Assembly: GCA_963781265.1 (NCBI GenBank)
Contig: CAWAFH010000018.1
Span: 1 to 64,000 of the forward strand
DNA length: 64,000 bases
Direction: 5' to 3'
Source: WHSW01 sp963781265
Lineage (GTDB): Bacteria; Actinomycetota; Thermoleophilia; Solirubrobacterales; 70-9
Shown: piece by piece, positions 45,281 through 55,069 of the stretch
How the letters are laid out: each line of letters begins with the position of its first letter
Numbering within the stretch: position 1 is the stretch's first letter
Notes under the pieces: generated by a model
The model's input: the letters and a program-made list of their open reading frames with translations, nothing else
Databases searched by the model: none
Told to the model about the DNA's origin: nothing
Made by a program: the position numbers and the translations under genes

Positions 45281-45619
45281 TCAGGCCGAGGTCAGCGGGC
45301 TCTCGGCGCTCCCGGACGGGTGGCGTCGCGTCCTCACGAGGACGAATCCTCCGAACCCGAGCGCGACCACGACCCCCGCTCCGATCGCGGCGTCGCCCCA
45401 GTCGAACGCTCTGACCTCCGCCGTCGGCGCCGCGTAGCCCGGAACTCGCTGCCCGAGCTCGGTCGGGGTGCGAGTGGCAAGCGCCGCGTAGCCTGGAACC
45501 CGCTGCCCGAGCTCGGTTGCGGTGCGGGTGGCGAGGCCGGGGCCCCTGGACGCTCCTGCGGAGGCCGCCAAGACCGCCGACGCGAGCACCACCGCAAGCG
45601 TCGCGATGATCCCCTTCAT
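45281..45619 (-). CDS. Small anchored protein with two 18-residue repeats
   Basis: 112 residues from the ATG at 45619 (another ATG four codons upstream). There is a cleavable signal (ASAVLAASAGA), then two nearly identical 18-residue units (LATRTATELGQRVPGYAA and LATRTPTELGQRVPGYAA), a short spacer, one transmembrane helix (GAGVVVALGFGGFVLV) and a basic tail. Topology suggests a protein held in the membrane with repeats outside. Function unknown. It lies just downstream of a large AfsR-like regulator on the same strand. Confidence 0.7.
   Translation of the reverse strand: MKGIIATLAVVLASAVLAASAGASRGPGLATRTATELGQRVPGYAALATRTPTELGQRVPGYAAPTAEVRAFDWGDAAIGAGVVVALGFGGFVLVRTRRHPSGSAESPLTSA
45428..45535 (-). 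repeat. Two tandem 54-bp units encoding ATRTxTELGQRVPGYAA
   Basis: The units 45482-45535 and 45428-45481 encode identical residues except Ala/Pro at position six and differ at a few bases. They form the external part of the small anchored protein. Confidence 0.8.
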
Positions 45620-45738
45620 GGTGTGACGCATGTCGACTCCTTCTCGTCGGAGCCGCGAAACGCGGCTCGATGAGTCGAGCGTCCACGGTGGCGGTAGACG
45701 CAGGCTCCAACGGGCGGTAAACGACGCGCGAACTACAC

Positions 45739-48700
45739 CTAGGGCGCGGTCGGCGTGCGCAGGCGGCCGGAGAGTTCGGCGGCCTGCGCCGCGAACGCCT
45801 CCATTCCAAGCGCCCGGTAGTCGTTGACGGCGTGCCTCGCGAGCTCGCGAGCTCGCTCCAGGTCGCCGTCCGCCTCACGGGTCGCCAGCATCCGCGCGTA
45901 GTCGCACCTCGTGTGCGCGAGCGACGGGCGCGCGCCCAGCCTGGCGCTGAGCCGCAACGACTCCTCGAAATGCCCCTCGGCATCGGCGAAGCGGCCCAGT
46001 AGCGTCGCAAGCAGGCCGAGCGGCCGGCCCACCGGTCCGATCGCGAACTCTGGGACGGCGACGGCCGTACTCGTCGCGTAGGGAAACAGGAGCTCGTAGA
46101 GGGTGGTCGCCGGCGCCGTTTCGGCTAGCGATGCGCTCGCCTCTGCCAGCAAGCAAAGGCTGGCGAGCCACTCTTCGTCCACGTGCCAGTCGGCGAGGTC
46201 GTGGGCGGTGACCTCGGCGAGGATCGACGCCGCCTCGGCGCGGTGTCCGAGGCGCGCGTGGATGAACGTGAGCACCGAGGCGTGGATCAGGGGCGAGGGG
46301 AACTCGTCGACGAGCTCGCCGACCTCCGAGTCCAGGCCCTCGAGCAGGCCCCGCTCACTGCGCAGCATGAACTCCTGGAGGTGGCGGGAAGAGACGACGC
46401 TCCAGCTCAGGGCGCGCCGCCCGGTGCTCGCCGCGCGCTCCATCAGCGCCTCAGCGTCCGCGAAACGTCCCTCTGAGATCGCGAGCACGGCCTGCGCCGA
46501 GAGCGCCGACCAGAGCTGCGCCGGCTGGCGAAGCTCCTCGGCCACCGCGGTCAGCGCGGCCAGGTCCGCGCGGCGGCGATCGGCGTCGCCGAGCTCCCAC
46601 ACGGCCCAGAAGCGATGTTCGTGGCCATCGAAGAGGCGCTCGCGATCGCCGATCTGCTTCGCGAGCGAGACGATCTCGTCCGCCTCGGCCGCGCGCCTCT
46701 CGGCCGTGTCCGGTCCGTGAAGGGCAGCCTCGGCGGCGTCGAGCGCGTACGCGATGGTGGCCGGGTCACCGATCCTGCGCGCGATGCGGATCGACTCCTC
46801 GCACACCCGCTCGCGACGGCTGCGGGCGGGGTCGCCGCGCAGCGCCGCCGCCAGGCGCGCGAGCAGCTGAACGCGCAGGACGCTGTCCTCCTCGCCGAGC
46901 GCGGCGAGCCCGTCCTCCAGCAGGGGGACGAGGCGCTCGTCGACGAGCGCCCGCGTCCAGAGAAATCGCCCGCCGTAGCCCGCGGCCGCCCGCGCCAGCA
47001 GCGTTGGCTCGCCGGCCGACCTGGCGAGCCGGGCGGCCTCGAGGAAAGCGGCCCTGGCCTCGCGGGCCTCGCCGCCCCGTGCCTGCGCGTCCGCGAGGGC
47101 GAGCAGGAGCTCACAGCGGACCGCGTCGGTGGCCTCTGCCCGCGGGCCGAGGGCGTCGAGGGACATCGCAAAGAGGCGCACCGCCTCCTCGTAGGCGAAG
47201 AGCGTCACAGCCCGCTCTCCCGCCGCGCGCGCGTAGTCGACCGCCTTTGCCGGGTCGCCCGCCGCACCGGCGGCGCAGTAGTGGTGCGCGAGCTCGGCCA
47301 GGTGCGACCCGCGATCATCGCCGTAGCGGCGTTCCAGCGCCTCACCCACGGTGAGGTGAAGGCGCGCCCGGCGCGGTGCGGCGAGCTCCGCGTACAGGGT
47401 GTCGCGGATCAGCGCATGCGCGAAGCGAAGGCGGTCGGGCGCGCCCGGGACCTCTGAGATCACCTGCGCGGACAGGGCCTCCTCGAGCGCATCGAGGACC
47501 GCTTCCTCCGAGCGGTCGCCGGCCTCGACGAGCGAGGTGAACTCGAACTCGCGACCGAGGACGGCGGCGAGCACCAGAACGGCCCCGCAATCGTCGGAGA
47601 GCCGCCTCAGCCGGCCTCCGATCACCTCTCGCACGCCCGGGGGGAGGGGAAGTGCCTGGTCACCGGGCCCGCCGACCTGATCGAGGCGACCGGTCGACGA
47701 GAGCAGCCGGACCACCTCGCCGACGAACAGCGGGTTGCCCTCGGTTCCCCGATGGATCGCTTCGACCGATCGCTCCGGCGCCTCCAACCCCCCGGCCACC
47801 TCGATCAGACGGGCGACCTCAGCTTCGCTGAGACCGGAGAGCATGAGCTGGCGAGTGCGGCGCTCGCGCGCGAGCTCCGGCACGACGGAGACCAGCGGCG
47901 CGGTGGGCTCCAGCTCGACGTCGCGGTGGGCGCCGACGACGAGCAGCGGCGCGCTGCCCGCCTCTGCCGCGACGAAGCGCAGCAGTAGCAGCGAGGGCTC
48001 GTCGGCGGCGTGAAGGTCGTCCAGGATCAGGACCAACGGCCTTGCGCGCGCGGCCGTGACGAGGAACGAGCCGATGCCCTCGAAGAGCCTGAAGCGGGCG
48101 GCCTCGGGATCCATCGACGAGGGCGCCGGCGGATCGTCGGCGGGCCCGCCGAGCTCCGGCAGGATCGTCGCGAGCTCTGCCCGCCCGCCGGCCAGCTCCG
48201 AGCGCACCTGCTCGGGATCGCATCCGCGGATGTAGGCCCGCAGCGACTGGATCCACGGCCAGTAGGCGGGCGCGCCTCCGGCCTCCCAGCACCGGCCCCA
48301 GACCACCGTCATCTCCCGTTCGCGGGCGCGGCGAGTCACCTCGTCCAGAAGGCGGGTCTTGCCGATTCCCGCCTGCCCGGCGATCAGCACGACGCCCCCG
48401 CGGCCCGACGCGGTCTCGTCGAGCGCGTCGTCGAGCACCTCGAGCTCGGTCCGGCGGCCGACGAATTCGTCACGCTCGTCCGTCGCCGCGCCCTGCGCCG
48501 GCGTCGGGGGGACGCGTTCGCCGGCTCCGGCAGGCGGCGCCTCGGCGGCCGTCGGCCTGTCGAGCTCGGGATCCTGCGTGAGGATCGCCTGCTCCAAGCG
48601 TCGCAGCGCGGGCCCCGGTTCCACGCCCACCTCCGCGACGAGCGTCCGGCGCGCATCTCGGAAGGCGGCGAGGGCGTCGCTCTGGCGTCCGGCGCGGTAG

Positions 48701-49335
48701 AGCGCGACCATCAACTGCCCGCGCAGGCGCTCGCGCAGCGGGTGGCGAGCGATCAGCCCCTCGATCTCGCCCACCAGATCGGAGCGACCGAGGGCGAGGT
48801 CTGCGTCGATGCGATCCTCGAGCGCTCCCAAGCGCAGCTCCTCGAGGCGGGCGATCTCCGGCTGGGCGAACGCCTCGAAGGCGAAGTCCGCGAGGGGAGC
48901 GCCGCGCCATAGATCGAGGCCTTCCCGCAATCGCGCGGCGGCCGCATCGGGAGCGCCTGCCTCGAGCGCGGCGCGGCCCTCTTCGGTGAGCCGTTCGAAG
49001 CGCTCCACATCGAGCTGGTCGGGGTCCACCCGCACGAGGTACCCGCGGGCCTGCGTGACCAGGAGCTCGCCCCCGGGCGCGAGGGCCTTGCGCAGCCGCG
49101 AGACGTACACCTGAACGAGCTTGGTCGCGCTCTGCGGCGGGCTCGCACCCCAGAGCTCGTCGATCAGGCGATCGCGCGAGACGACCTCGTTCGCGTTCAG
49201 CAACAGCAGCGCCAACAGCGACCGCTGCTGGGGTGTGCCCAGCGCGACCGGCCCGCTCGCGCCCCGCACCTCCAGCGGGCCGAGCAGCCTGAATTCGAGC
49301 TTGCGTTCGTTCGTAACGGCTCTCCTCGTTGCCAC
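45739..49335 (-). CDS. AfsR/SARP-type regulator with BTAD, AAA ATPase and TPR-like domains
   Basis: 1198 residues. Residues about 15-100 form an OmpR-like winged helix (PQQRSLLALLLLNANEVVSRDRLIDELWG). About 105-250 is a bacterial transcriptional activation domain. An ATPase follows, with Walker A AGQAGIGKTRLLDEV and Walker B LVLILDDLHAADEPS. The last 500 residues are helical repeats of TPR type. Such proteins act as ATP-dependent activators of secondary metabolism or stress genes; the target is unknown. The downstream anchored repeat protein could be regulated by it. No kinase for AfsR-type phosphorylation is seen here. The stop is at 45739. Confidence 0.9.
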   Translation of the reverse strand: MATRRAVTNERKLEFRLLGPLEVRGASGPVALGTPQQRSLLALLLLNANEVVSRDRLIDELWGASPPQSATKLVQVYVSRLRKALAPGGELLVTQARGYLVRVDPDQLDVERFERLTEEGRAALEAGAPDAAAARLREGLDLWRGAPLADFAFEAFAQPEIARLEELRLGALEDRIDADLALGRSDLVGEIEGLIARHPLRERLRGQLMVALYRAGRQSDALAAFRDARRTLVAEVGVEPGPALRRLEQAILTQDPELDRPTAAEAPPAGAGERVPPTPAQGAATDERDEFVGRRTELEVLDDALDETASGRGGVVLIAGQAGIGKTRLLDEVTRRAREREMTVVWGRCWEAGGAPAYWPWIQSLRAYIRGCDPEQVRSELAGGRAELATILPELGGPADDPPAPSSMDPEAARFRLFEGIGSFLVTAARARPLVLILDDLHAADEPSLLLLRFVAAEAGSAPLLVVGAHRDVELEPTAPLVSVVPELARERRTRQLMLSGLSEAEVARLIEVAGGLEAPERSVEAIHRGTEGNPLFVGEVVRLLSSTGRLDQVGGPGDQALPLPPGVREVIGGRLRRLSDDCGAVLVLAAVLGREFEFTSLVEAGDRSEEAVLDALEEALSAQVISEVPGAPDRLRFAHALIRDTLYAELAAPRRARLHLTVGEALERRYGDDRGSHLAELAHHYCAAGAAGDPAKAVDYARAAGERAVTLFAYEEAVRLFAMSLDALGPRAEATDAVRCELLLALADAQARGGEAREARAAFLEAARLARSAGEPTLLARAAAGYGGRFLWTRALVDERLVPLLEDGLAALGEEDSVLRVQLLARLAAALRGDPARSRRERVCEESIRIARRIGDPATIAYALDAAEAALHGPDTAERRAAEADEIVSLAKQIGDRERLFDGHEHRFWAVWELGDADRRRADLAALTAVAEELRQPAQLWSALSAQAVLAISEGRFADAEALMERAASTGRRALSWSVVSSRHLQEFMLRSERGLLEGLDSEVGELVDEFPSPLIHASVLTFIHARLGHRAEAASILAEVTAHDLADWHVDEEWLASLCLLAEASASLAETAPATTLYELLFPYATSTAVAVPEFAIGPVGRPLGLLATLLGRFADAEGHFEESLRLSARLGARPSLAHTRCDYARMLATREADGDLERARELARHAVNDYRALGMEAFAAQAAELSGRLRTPTAP

Positions 49336-49368
49336 CCTAGCCGAGGGCGGAAGCGGCTCGAAGCCGCG

Positions 49369-49500
49369 TCATGGCGCTTCCCCACGCGTCGCTCGCGGCC
49401 CATCGCCGCCCCACTCGAGATAGCCCACCAGCGCGGCGCGGAACTCGGGATCGTCGGGCAGCCCTGAGTCGCCGCCGGCCCACTCGAACAAAGTCGGGGT
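49369..49500 (-). pseudogene. Remnant of a group II truncated hemoglobin with internal deletion
   Basis: Reading the minus strand gives TPTLFEWAGGD joined to SGLPDDPEFRAALVGYLEWG, then a short tail and a TGA at 49369-49371. The first part resembles the start, and the second the end, of group II truncated hemoglobins, as I remember the family. About 90 residues between them, including the heme-binding helices, are missing. No start codon is in frame; CTG 49506, inside the dehydrogenase stop, is the nearest. It lies directly after the gabD-like gene. I infer a deletion in the genome or assembly. Confidence 0.55.
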
Positions 49501-49504
49501 GTCG

Positions 49505-50971
49505 TCAGAGGTTGACGGCGACGTACTTCGTCTCCAGGTACTCCTCGACGCCCTCGTTGCCGCCCTCGCGGCCGATGCCCGACTGCTTGACGCCGCCGAA
49601 CGGCGCCCCGGCGTTGGAGACCATCCCCTGGTTGAGGCCGATCATCCCGCTCTCGATCCCCTCGCAGACGCGGAGCGCCCGCTTCAGGTCAGAGGTGTAG
49701 ACGTAGGAGGCGAGCCCGAACTCGGTCGCGTTCGCGGCCGCGACCGCCTCCTCGTCCGAGCTGAACGACTTGATCGGCGCGACCGGGCCGAAGACCTCCT
49801 CGGTGAGGATCCGGGCGCCATCGGGGATCTCCGCGAGCACCGTGGGCTCATAGAAGTAGCCGGCGCCGTCACGCTCGGAGCCGCCGGTGAGGCACCTCGC
49901 GCCGTGCCCGGTCGCATCCGCGACCAGTTCCGCCACCTTGTCGCGCTGGGCGGCGTCGATCAGCGGCCCGACGTCGACGCCGTCGTCGGTGCCCCGGCCG
50001 AGCTTCAGCGCCCCCATCCTCGCGGCGAGCTTGTCCGCGAACTCCTCGGCGACCGACTCGTGGACGTGGAAGCGGTTGGCCGAGGTGCAGGCCTCGCCGA
50101 TGTTGCGCATCTTCGCGATCATCGCCCCGGCGACGGCGTCGTCGACGTCCGCGTCGCCGAAGACCAGGAACGGGGCGTTGCCGCCGAGCTCCATCGAGAC
50201 CTTGAGCACGTTGTCGGCGGCCTGGGCGATCAGCTTGCGCCCGACCTCGGTCGAGCCAGTGAACGACAGCTTGCGCAGCCGCGGGTCGCCGATGATCGGC
50301 TTCGAGATCTCGCTCGACGACGAGCCGGTGACCACGTTGAGGACGCCGTCGGGCAGCCCGCACTCGGCCAGCAGCTTCGCGAGCGCGAGCATCGAGAGCG
50401 GCGTCTGCTGGGCGGGCTTCGCGACCATCGTGCAGCCGGCGGCGACCGCGGGCCCGATCTTCCGGGTCCCCATCGCGTTCGGAAAGTTCCACGGGGTGAT
50501 GAAGTAGGAGGGGCCGATCGGCTGGCGCATGACGAGGACCCTCGAGGCCCCGTTGCCGGCTGTCTTGTAGTAGCCGTCGATGCGCAGCGCCTCGCCCGAG
50601 AACCAGCGGAAGAACTCCGCGGCATAGGCGATCTCGGCCTTCGACTCGGCGACCGCCTTGCCCATCTCGAGCGTCATCAGCAGGGCGAGCTCGTCGACGT
50701 TGTCGTTGAGCGCCTCGAAGGCGCGATGGAGAATCTCGGAGCGCTCGTTGGGCGTCGTCGCGGCCCACTCGGCCTGCGCGTCGCAGGCGGCGTCGATCGC
50801 CGCCTGGGCGTCATCCGGCGTCGCGTTGGCGATCTCGCAGAGGCTCTCACCGGTGGCCGGGTCCTCGACCGAGAGCGTCCCGCCGCCGGTGGCATCGCGC
50901 CACTGGCCGCCGATGAACAGCTGCCGCGGGGTCGCGTCGAGAACCTTCTTCTCCTGCTCGCTGGTGCTCAT
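49505..50971 (-). CDS. gabD: Succinate-semialdehyde dehydrogenase-type aldehyde dehydrogenase
   Basis: 488 residues from the ATG at 50971 with GGAGGTT upstream; the frame is open further but that part is antisense shadow. ALDH features: TPWNFPNAMGTRKIGPAVAAGC, SFTGSTEVG, the glutamate in MELGGNAPF and the cysteine in NIGEACTSANR. The sequence is closest to the GabD group, which oxidises succinate semialdehyde to succinate with NAD(P). The first enzyme of the GABA shunt is not in the window. Confidence 0.88.
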   Translation of the reverse strand: MSTSEQEKKVLDATPRQLFIGGQWRDATGGGTLSVEDPATGESLCEIANATPDDAQAAIDAACDAQAEWAATTPNERSEILHRAFEALNDNVDELALLMTLEMGKAVAESKAEIAYAAEFFRWFSGEALRIDGYYKTAGNGASRVLVMRQPIGPSYFITPWNFPNAMGTRKIGPAVAAGCTMVAKPAQQTPLSMLALAKLLAECGLPDGVLNVVTGSSSSEISKPIIGDPRLRKLSFTGSTEVGRKLIAQAADNVLKVSMELGGNAPFLVFGDADVDDAVAGAMIAKMRNIGEACTSANRFHVHESVAEEFADKLAARMGALKLGRGTDDGVDVGPLIDAAQRDKVAELVADATGHGARCLTGGSERDGAGYFYEPTVLAEIPDGARILTEEVFGPVAPIKSFSSDEEAVAAANATEFGLASYVYTSDLKRALRVCEGIESGMIGLNQGMVSNAGAPFGGVKQSGIGREGGNEGVEEYLETKYVAVNL

Positions 50972-51070
50972 CGAACCTCCATCTCGATCACGTTTGCAGC
51001 GTATCGCCCGGTCAGCGGCGACCGCGACTCTCGCACTCCCTAGGGTGTTGATGCCCTGAGGGGCCGGGAC

Positions 51071-52156
51071 ATGCACTCCGCGAAGCGCACATTGCCGACG
51101 CTCGCGGCCGCGCTCGCGCTGTTCGCGCCGGCGGCCGCGGACGGCTCCTGGACGATCAAGGGCCACGGCTTCGGGCACGGCGTGGGGCTCTCGCAGTACG
51201 GCGCCTTCGGGTTCGCCGAACACGGCCGCGACTACCGCCAGATCGTCGATCACTATTACGCCCATACGAAGCTCGGGCGCGACTCGGGCAGCGTGCGCGT
51301 CCTGCTCGGCTCCGGCCAGGGCGCGATCGGCTTCAGCGGGGCCGGGCGGGGCTGCGGCAAGCGACTCGACCCGGGGCGCAAGTACAGCTTCGCGGTCGAG
51401 TCGGGACGCGTCGTCCTGCGCCGCTCCGAGGGCGGCCGGGTCGCCGTCTGCGGCGACGAGGGCAAGGCGGGCAGCGGGGTGAAGATCGCCGGTATCGGCC
51501 GGTATCGCGGCAGCGTCGTCGCCCGTGCGACCGGGGGCAACATCCTCGTCATCAACCAGGTCAGCTCGGAGGGCTACGTGAAGGGCGTCGTTTCGAACGA
51601 GGTCTCGCCCTCGTGGCCGATGGCGGCGCTCGAGGCGCAGGCGGTGGTCGCTCGCTCCTACGGCCTCGCGACCAGTCGCACGGGACCCTTCGACCAGTAC
51701 GCGGACACGCGCAGCCAGGTCTATGGCGGCCGGGGGTCCGAGACCAAGCGCACCAACCGCGCCGTCGCCGCGACCGCCAAGCGGATCGTCACCTACCGGG
51801 GCGAGCCGGCGATCACCTACTACTTCTCGACGTCCGGCGGGCGGACCGAGAACTCGGAGTTCGGCTTCTCCGGTGGCAACCCGGTCCCGTATCTGAAGTC
51901 CGTCGACGACCCGTTCGACGACGCCTCGCCGGTTCACAACTGGACCGAGCGCCTCTCCGACGACGAGATCGAGTCGAAGCTCTCTGGGCTGTTCGACGGC
52001 AGGCTCAAGCGGATCGATGTGACCGAGACGGGCCGCTCGCCGCGGATCGTCCGCGCCAGGGTGATCGGCAGCTCGGGTTCGAGCGCAGTCTCGGGCGACA
52101 CCCTGCGCGCGCGGCTCGGCCTGCGGTCCACCTGGGCGCGGTTCCGGCACCGCTAA
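51071..52156 (+). CDS. SpoIID/LytB-domain secreted protein
   Basis: 361 residues with a signal peptide (LAAALALFAPAAADG). The SpoIID core includes GHGFGHGVGLSQYGAFG near the start, VSSEGYVKGVVSNEVSPSWPMAALEAQAVVARSYG and SQVYGG. SpoIID enzymes cleave denuded glycan strands of peptidoglycan; non-sporulating actinobacteria carry homologues for wall turnover. The catalytic Glu is probably the one in NEVSP. It stands alone on the plus strand, 99 bases after the divergent gabD start. Confidence 0.88.
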   Translation: MHSAKRTLPTLAAALALFAPAAADGSWTIKGHGFGHGVGLSQYGAFGFAEHGRDYRQIVDHYYAHTKLGRDSGSVRVLLGSGQGAIGFSGAGRGCGKRLDPGRKYSFAVESGRVVLRRSEGGRVAVCGDEGKAGSGVKIAGIGRYRGSVVARATGGNILVINQVSSEGYVKGVVSNEVSPSWPMAALEAQAVVARSYGLATSRTGPFDQYADTRSQVYGGRGSETKRTNRAVAATAKRIVTYRGEPAITYYFSTSGGRTENSEFGFSGGNPVPYLKSVDDPFDDASPVHNWTERLSDDEIESKLSGLFDGRLKRIDVTETGRSPRIVRARVIGSSGSSAVSGDTLRARLGLRSTWARFRHR

Positions 52157-52184
52157 GCCGGCGCCCAGCGGCTAACTTGGGCGC

Positions 52185-52655
52185 ATGGCTGAGGCACGCA
52201 ACACGATCAGCGCCGAGGGCAAGGCGCGGGCGGAGGAGGAGCTGAAGCACCTGACGGAGGTGCGCCGGCCCGAGATCGTCCAGTCGATCAAGACCGCGCG
52301 CGAGTTCGGCGACCTCAAGGAGAACGCCGAGTATCACGCGGCACGCGAGGCGCAGGGGATGAACGAGTCCCGCATCCGGGTGCTCGAGCATCACCTCGCG
52401 ACCGCCGTCGTCGGCGAGACGGGGGACGGCGGCGAGGCCGGGATCGGCTCGGTGGTGAGCTACCGCGACGCCTCGACCGACAAGGTCACCGAGGTCACCC
52501 TGGTCCATCAGCTCGAGGCCGACCTCGGCTCCGGCAAGCTCTCGGTCGAGAGCCCGATCGGTAGCGCCCTCGTCGGCGCCGGCCAGGGCGACACGATCTC
52601 GTTCGAGACCCCGCGCGGCCAGATCAAGCAGCTCGAGGTGCTCTCGGTCGCCTGA
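52185..52655 (+). CDS. greA: Transcription elongation factor GreA
   Basis: 156 residues. The N-terminal coiled coil carries the acidic tip motif GDLKENAEYHAAREAQ, and the C-terminal FKBP-like domain follows. GreA rescues backtracked RNA polymerase by stimulating transcript cleavage. The ATG at 52185 is 28 bases after the SpoIID gene. Confidence 0.95.
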   Translation: MAEARNTISAEGKARAEEELKHLTEVRRPEIVQSIKTAREFGDLKENAEYHAAREAQGMNESRIRVLEHHLATAVVGETGDGGEAGIGSVVSYRDASTDKVTEVTLVHQLEADLGSGKLSVESPIGSALVGAGQGDTISFETPRGQIKQLEVLSVA

Positions 52656-52695
52656 GCCGCTTGCGGATCGATGCCCGCGAGACTAGGATCGCAAG

Positions 52696-54058
52696 ATGAG
52701 GATCGTGGCTCGGCCTGCGATCACCCTGTTGCTGTCGGGATTGTTGTTCGCGGCTCAGCCGCCCGGCGCCGACGCAGCGCCCGGATCCAGTTTGATGAGC
52801 GGCCAGATCACGCTCACCGGCACCGACGGCAAGGATGAGTTCGGGGTCGAACTCACGCAGACCGCCGGGGCGCAGTTCGCGATGACGATCACCCCGGCGG
52901 TCAGCGTCACCGCAACCTCGGGGAGCTGCCCGCCGGAGACCGACCCGATCACCGGTCGCCCGACCGTCAACAGCTGCACCCTGCTCACGAGCAGCTCGGC
53001 AACGCTGGTGATCGACCTGCGCGCTGGCGACGACGCGGTCGAGGTCAGAGATTCGGCCGCGTTTCCAACAGCGCGCGCCAGCGGCGGCGCCGGGAATGAC
53101 CAGATCGTCCTGAAGATGCGCGACGCCTCGCGGACGCTGAACGGCGACGACGGCAACGACCTGCTGGCCGCTCCGGGCAACCTGTCGACGATCCCGGCCA
53201 ACAACCGCCCGACGACCTACAACGGGGGGGCCGGCACCGATACGGTCGACCTCCGAGGCATCGTTTCGACCGCGGGCCCGGAAGACAAGGAGATCGGCGT
53301 CAACGCTTCGCTGGTCAGCAAGACCGCTGTTTACGCCGGGCTCGATCAGACGGGGACGCCGATCACCTTTCGGACCGACATCCTGAGCACGATCGAGACC
53401 CTCTCCGGTACGGGGGTCGGCGACGTCCTCACCGGCGCGGCGAGCGCGGACACGCTGCTGGGCAGCGGCGGCAACGACAATCTGATCGGGGGTGACGGCA
53501 CCGACGACCTTCAGGGGGGCAGCGGACTCGACAACCTCGAGGGCGGCAAGGACGCCGACAGCCTCGACGGCGGCCCCGGCATCGACTTGTTCCCGGCCGG
53601 CGGCGGCAACGACACCTTCCTGACCCGCGACGGCTTCGCCGAGACCGTGCCCTGTACCGAGGCAGGACGTGATCGTCGACGACCTCGTCGACCGGGTCAG
53701 CGGCACGCCAACCAGTTGCTCGATCTCGACCGCGGCGGCCAAGCACCGCTACGACACCAAGCTCTCCGGTCGTCCGGCGAAGCTCGGCAACGGGTCGCTG
53801 CGGACCAAGGTCAGCTGTCCGGCCCGAAAGAGCACAACCTGCCGGGGCGAGCTGGAGGCGAAGCTCGGCAACCGCACCCTCGGGCGTACCTCCTACAAGT
53901 TGCGGCCGGGGACCGCCAAGGTAACGCGGATCCCGCTCAACGCCGGCGACGAGCGCCGCGCGGCGGGACGCAAGATCCTGCTCGCCGCGAGCGAGGTCGA
54001 CGCCGACGGTCGCGACCGCTTCGTCAGCCGGCCGACTCGCGCTCAGCCGTCCGCATAG
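52696..54058 (+). CDS. Secreted protein with hemolysin-type (RTX) calcium-binding repeats, one frameshift
   Basis: About 453 residues. A signal peptide (LLLSGLLFAAQPPGADA) precedes a beta-rich domain and then nonapeptide repeats of the GGxGxDxLx kind (GGNDNLIGGDGTDDLQGGSG, GGKDADSLDGGPG). The frame breaks near 53661: an extra G in CCGAGGCAGGAC. In the next frame the protein continues VDDLVDRVSG to the stop at 54056-54058. The C-terminal domain has paired cysteines (TSCSIST, VSCPARKSTTC). Calcium-binding repeats fold on export; the role is unknown. Confidence 0.82.
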
Positions 54059-55038
54059 GGCTGCAGCGGCAATCCGTGATCGGTCTCGCGCATCCCGAGT
54101 TCGTAGGCGGCCGCACCGACGCACTCGAGGCGGCGCGGCGGGTGGCCATCGCGTTCCACCTCGAGCTCGAGGTCGCAGATCGAGCAGTTGGCGGTGTGGT
54201 GCTCGGGGCCGACCGGGTCGGCGTAGACCCAGGCGACGAAGTCGCGCGCCTCCGAGGCGACCTGTCCGCGGACCTTGATCCCCTTGCCGCTGAGCTCGAA
54301 CTGGCAATGGGTGGGATGCTCGTCCACCCGGGTCGAGCGGATCCGGTCGAGCCCCCCGAGCCGGTGCCCCTCGCCGTCCAGCCAGAGCATCGCGTTCGCG
54401 ATCCACGGCGTCGTCAGCGGGCCGACCTTGATCCGGCCGAGCCCGGCGTCGAACCAGCCGTCGGCCTCGCGGAACTCGTTCGCCTCGATCCAGCTCCAGC
54501 GCTCCGCATGCTCGGCGCCCCAGTTGTGACCGACCATGCCCGGCCACCGGTCGAGCTCGAAGCGCTCGTCGTCGACCGTGACCGAGCCCGAGAAGCGGGC
54601 ATCGGGATCGGGGGAAAGCAGCTTCGTGCGCGGTAGCGGCGCGCGGTAGAGGAAGTCATAGGGAAGGTGGCGGAAGGGCTCGGCCCGGTCCTCGAAGCTC
54701 AGCTCCCAGCTGGCCTCGAGCGCGGTCGTCTCGATCTTCCCGCTCGCCGATTCCGGGCCGAGCCTCGCCCCGGCGATCTCGATGTAGGCGCCGGCGGGCG
54801 CGCTCACGTGATCCGCGCTCACGGTCACCTTGGCCGCCCGCGGGCCCGCCGCCTCGGCGTCGAACAGCGTCAACCACAGCGACCCGGTGAGCGCTTCCCC
54901 CGGCCGCTTGTGGATCGTGTGTCGAAGCCAGATCGCGCGACCGCCCCCCGGGCGGGTCGCCTTCACGTAAAAGCTCTCGTAATGGCCGGCCCCTGGGCCG
55001 AGCCCGGGAAAGCGCGCCGCGGTCCGCATCGCGCCCAA
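54043..55038 (-). CDS. AttH/CrtC/tocopherol-cyclase-like lipocalin-fold protein
   Basis: 331 residues with no signal peptide. The segment W-P-G-M-V-G-H-N-W-G-A-E-H, followed by W-x-W-I-E-A-N-E-F, resembles carotenoid 1,2-hydratase (CrtC) and AttH-like domains made of two lipocalin-like barrels. A CSICD pair lies near the C-terminus. A role in hydration or cyclisation of an isoprenoid, or lipid binding, is possible; there are no carotenoid genes nearby. The 3' end overlaps the convergent RTX gene by 16 bases. The start is ATG 55038 or 55029. Confidence 0.65.
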   Translation of the reverse strand: MGAMRTAARFPGLGPGAGHYESFYVKATRPGGGRAIWLRHTIHKRPGEALTGSLWLTLFDAEAAGPRAAKVTVSADHVSAPAGAYIEIAGARLGPESASGKIETTALEASWELSFEDRAEPFRHLPYDFLYRAPLPRTKLLSPDPDARFSGSVTVDDERFELDRWPGMVGHNWGAEHAERWSWIEANEFREADGWFDAGLGRIKVGPLTTPWIANAMLWLDGEGHRLGGLDRIRSTRVDEHPTHCQFELSGKGIKVRGQVASEARDFVAWVYADPVGPEHHTANCSICDLELEVERDGHPPRRLECVGAAAYELGMRETDHGLPLQPYADG

Positions 55039-55069
55039 CCTACCGCCCCGGCGCCCGCCGGGGCGCGGG

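Noticed and set aside
49505..52150. A 393-residue N-terminal extension of the gabD-like protein
   Set aside because: It is antisense to the SpoIID gene; the true start at 50971 has a good ribosome site and matches the family.
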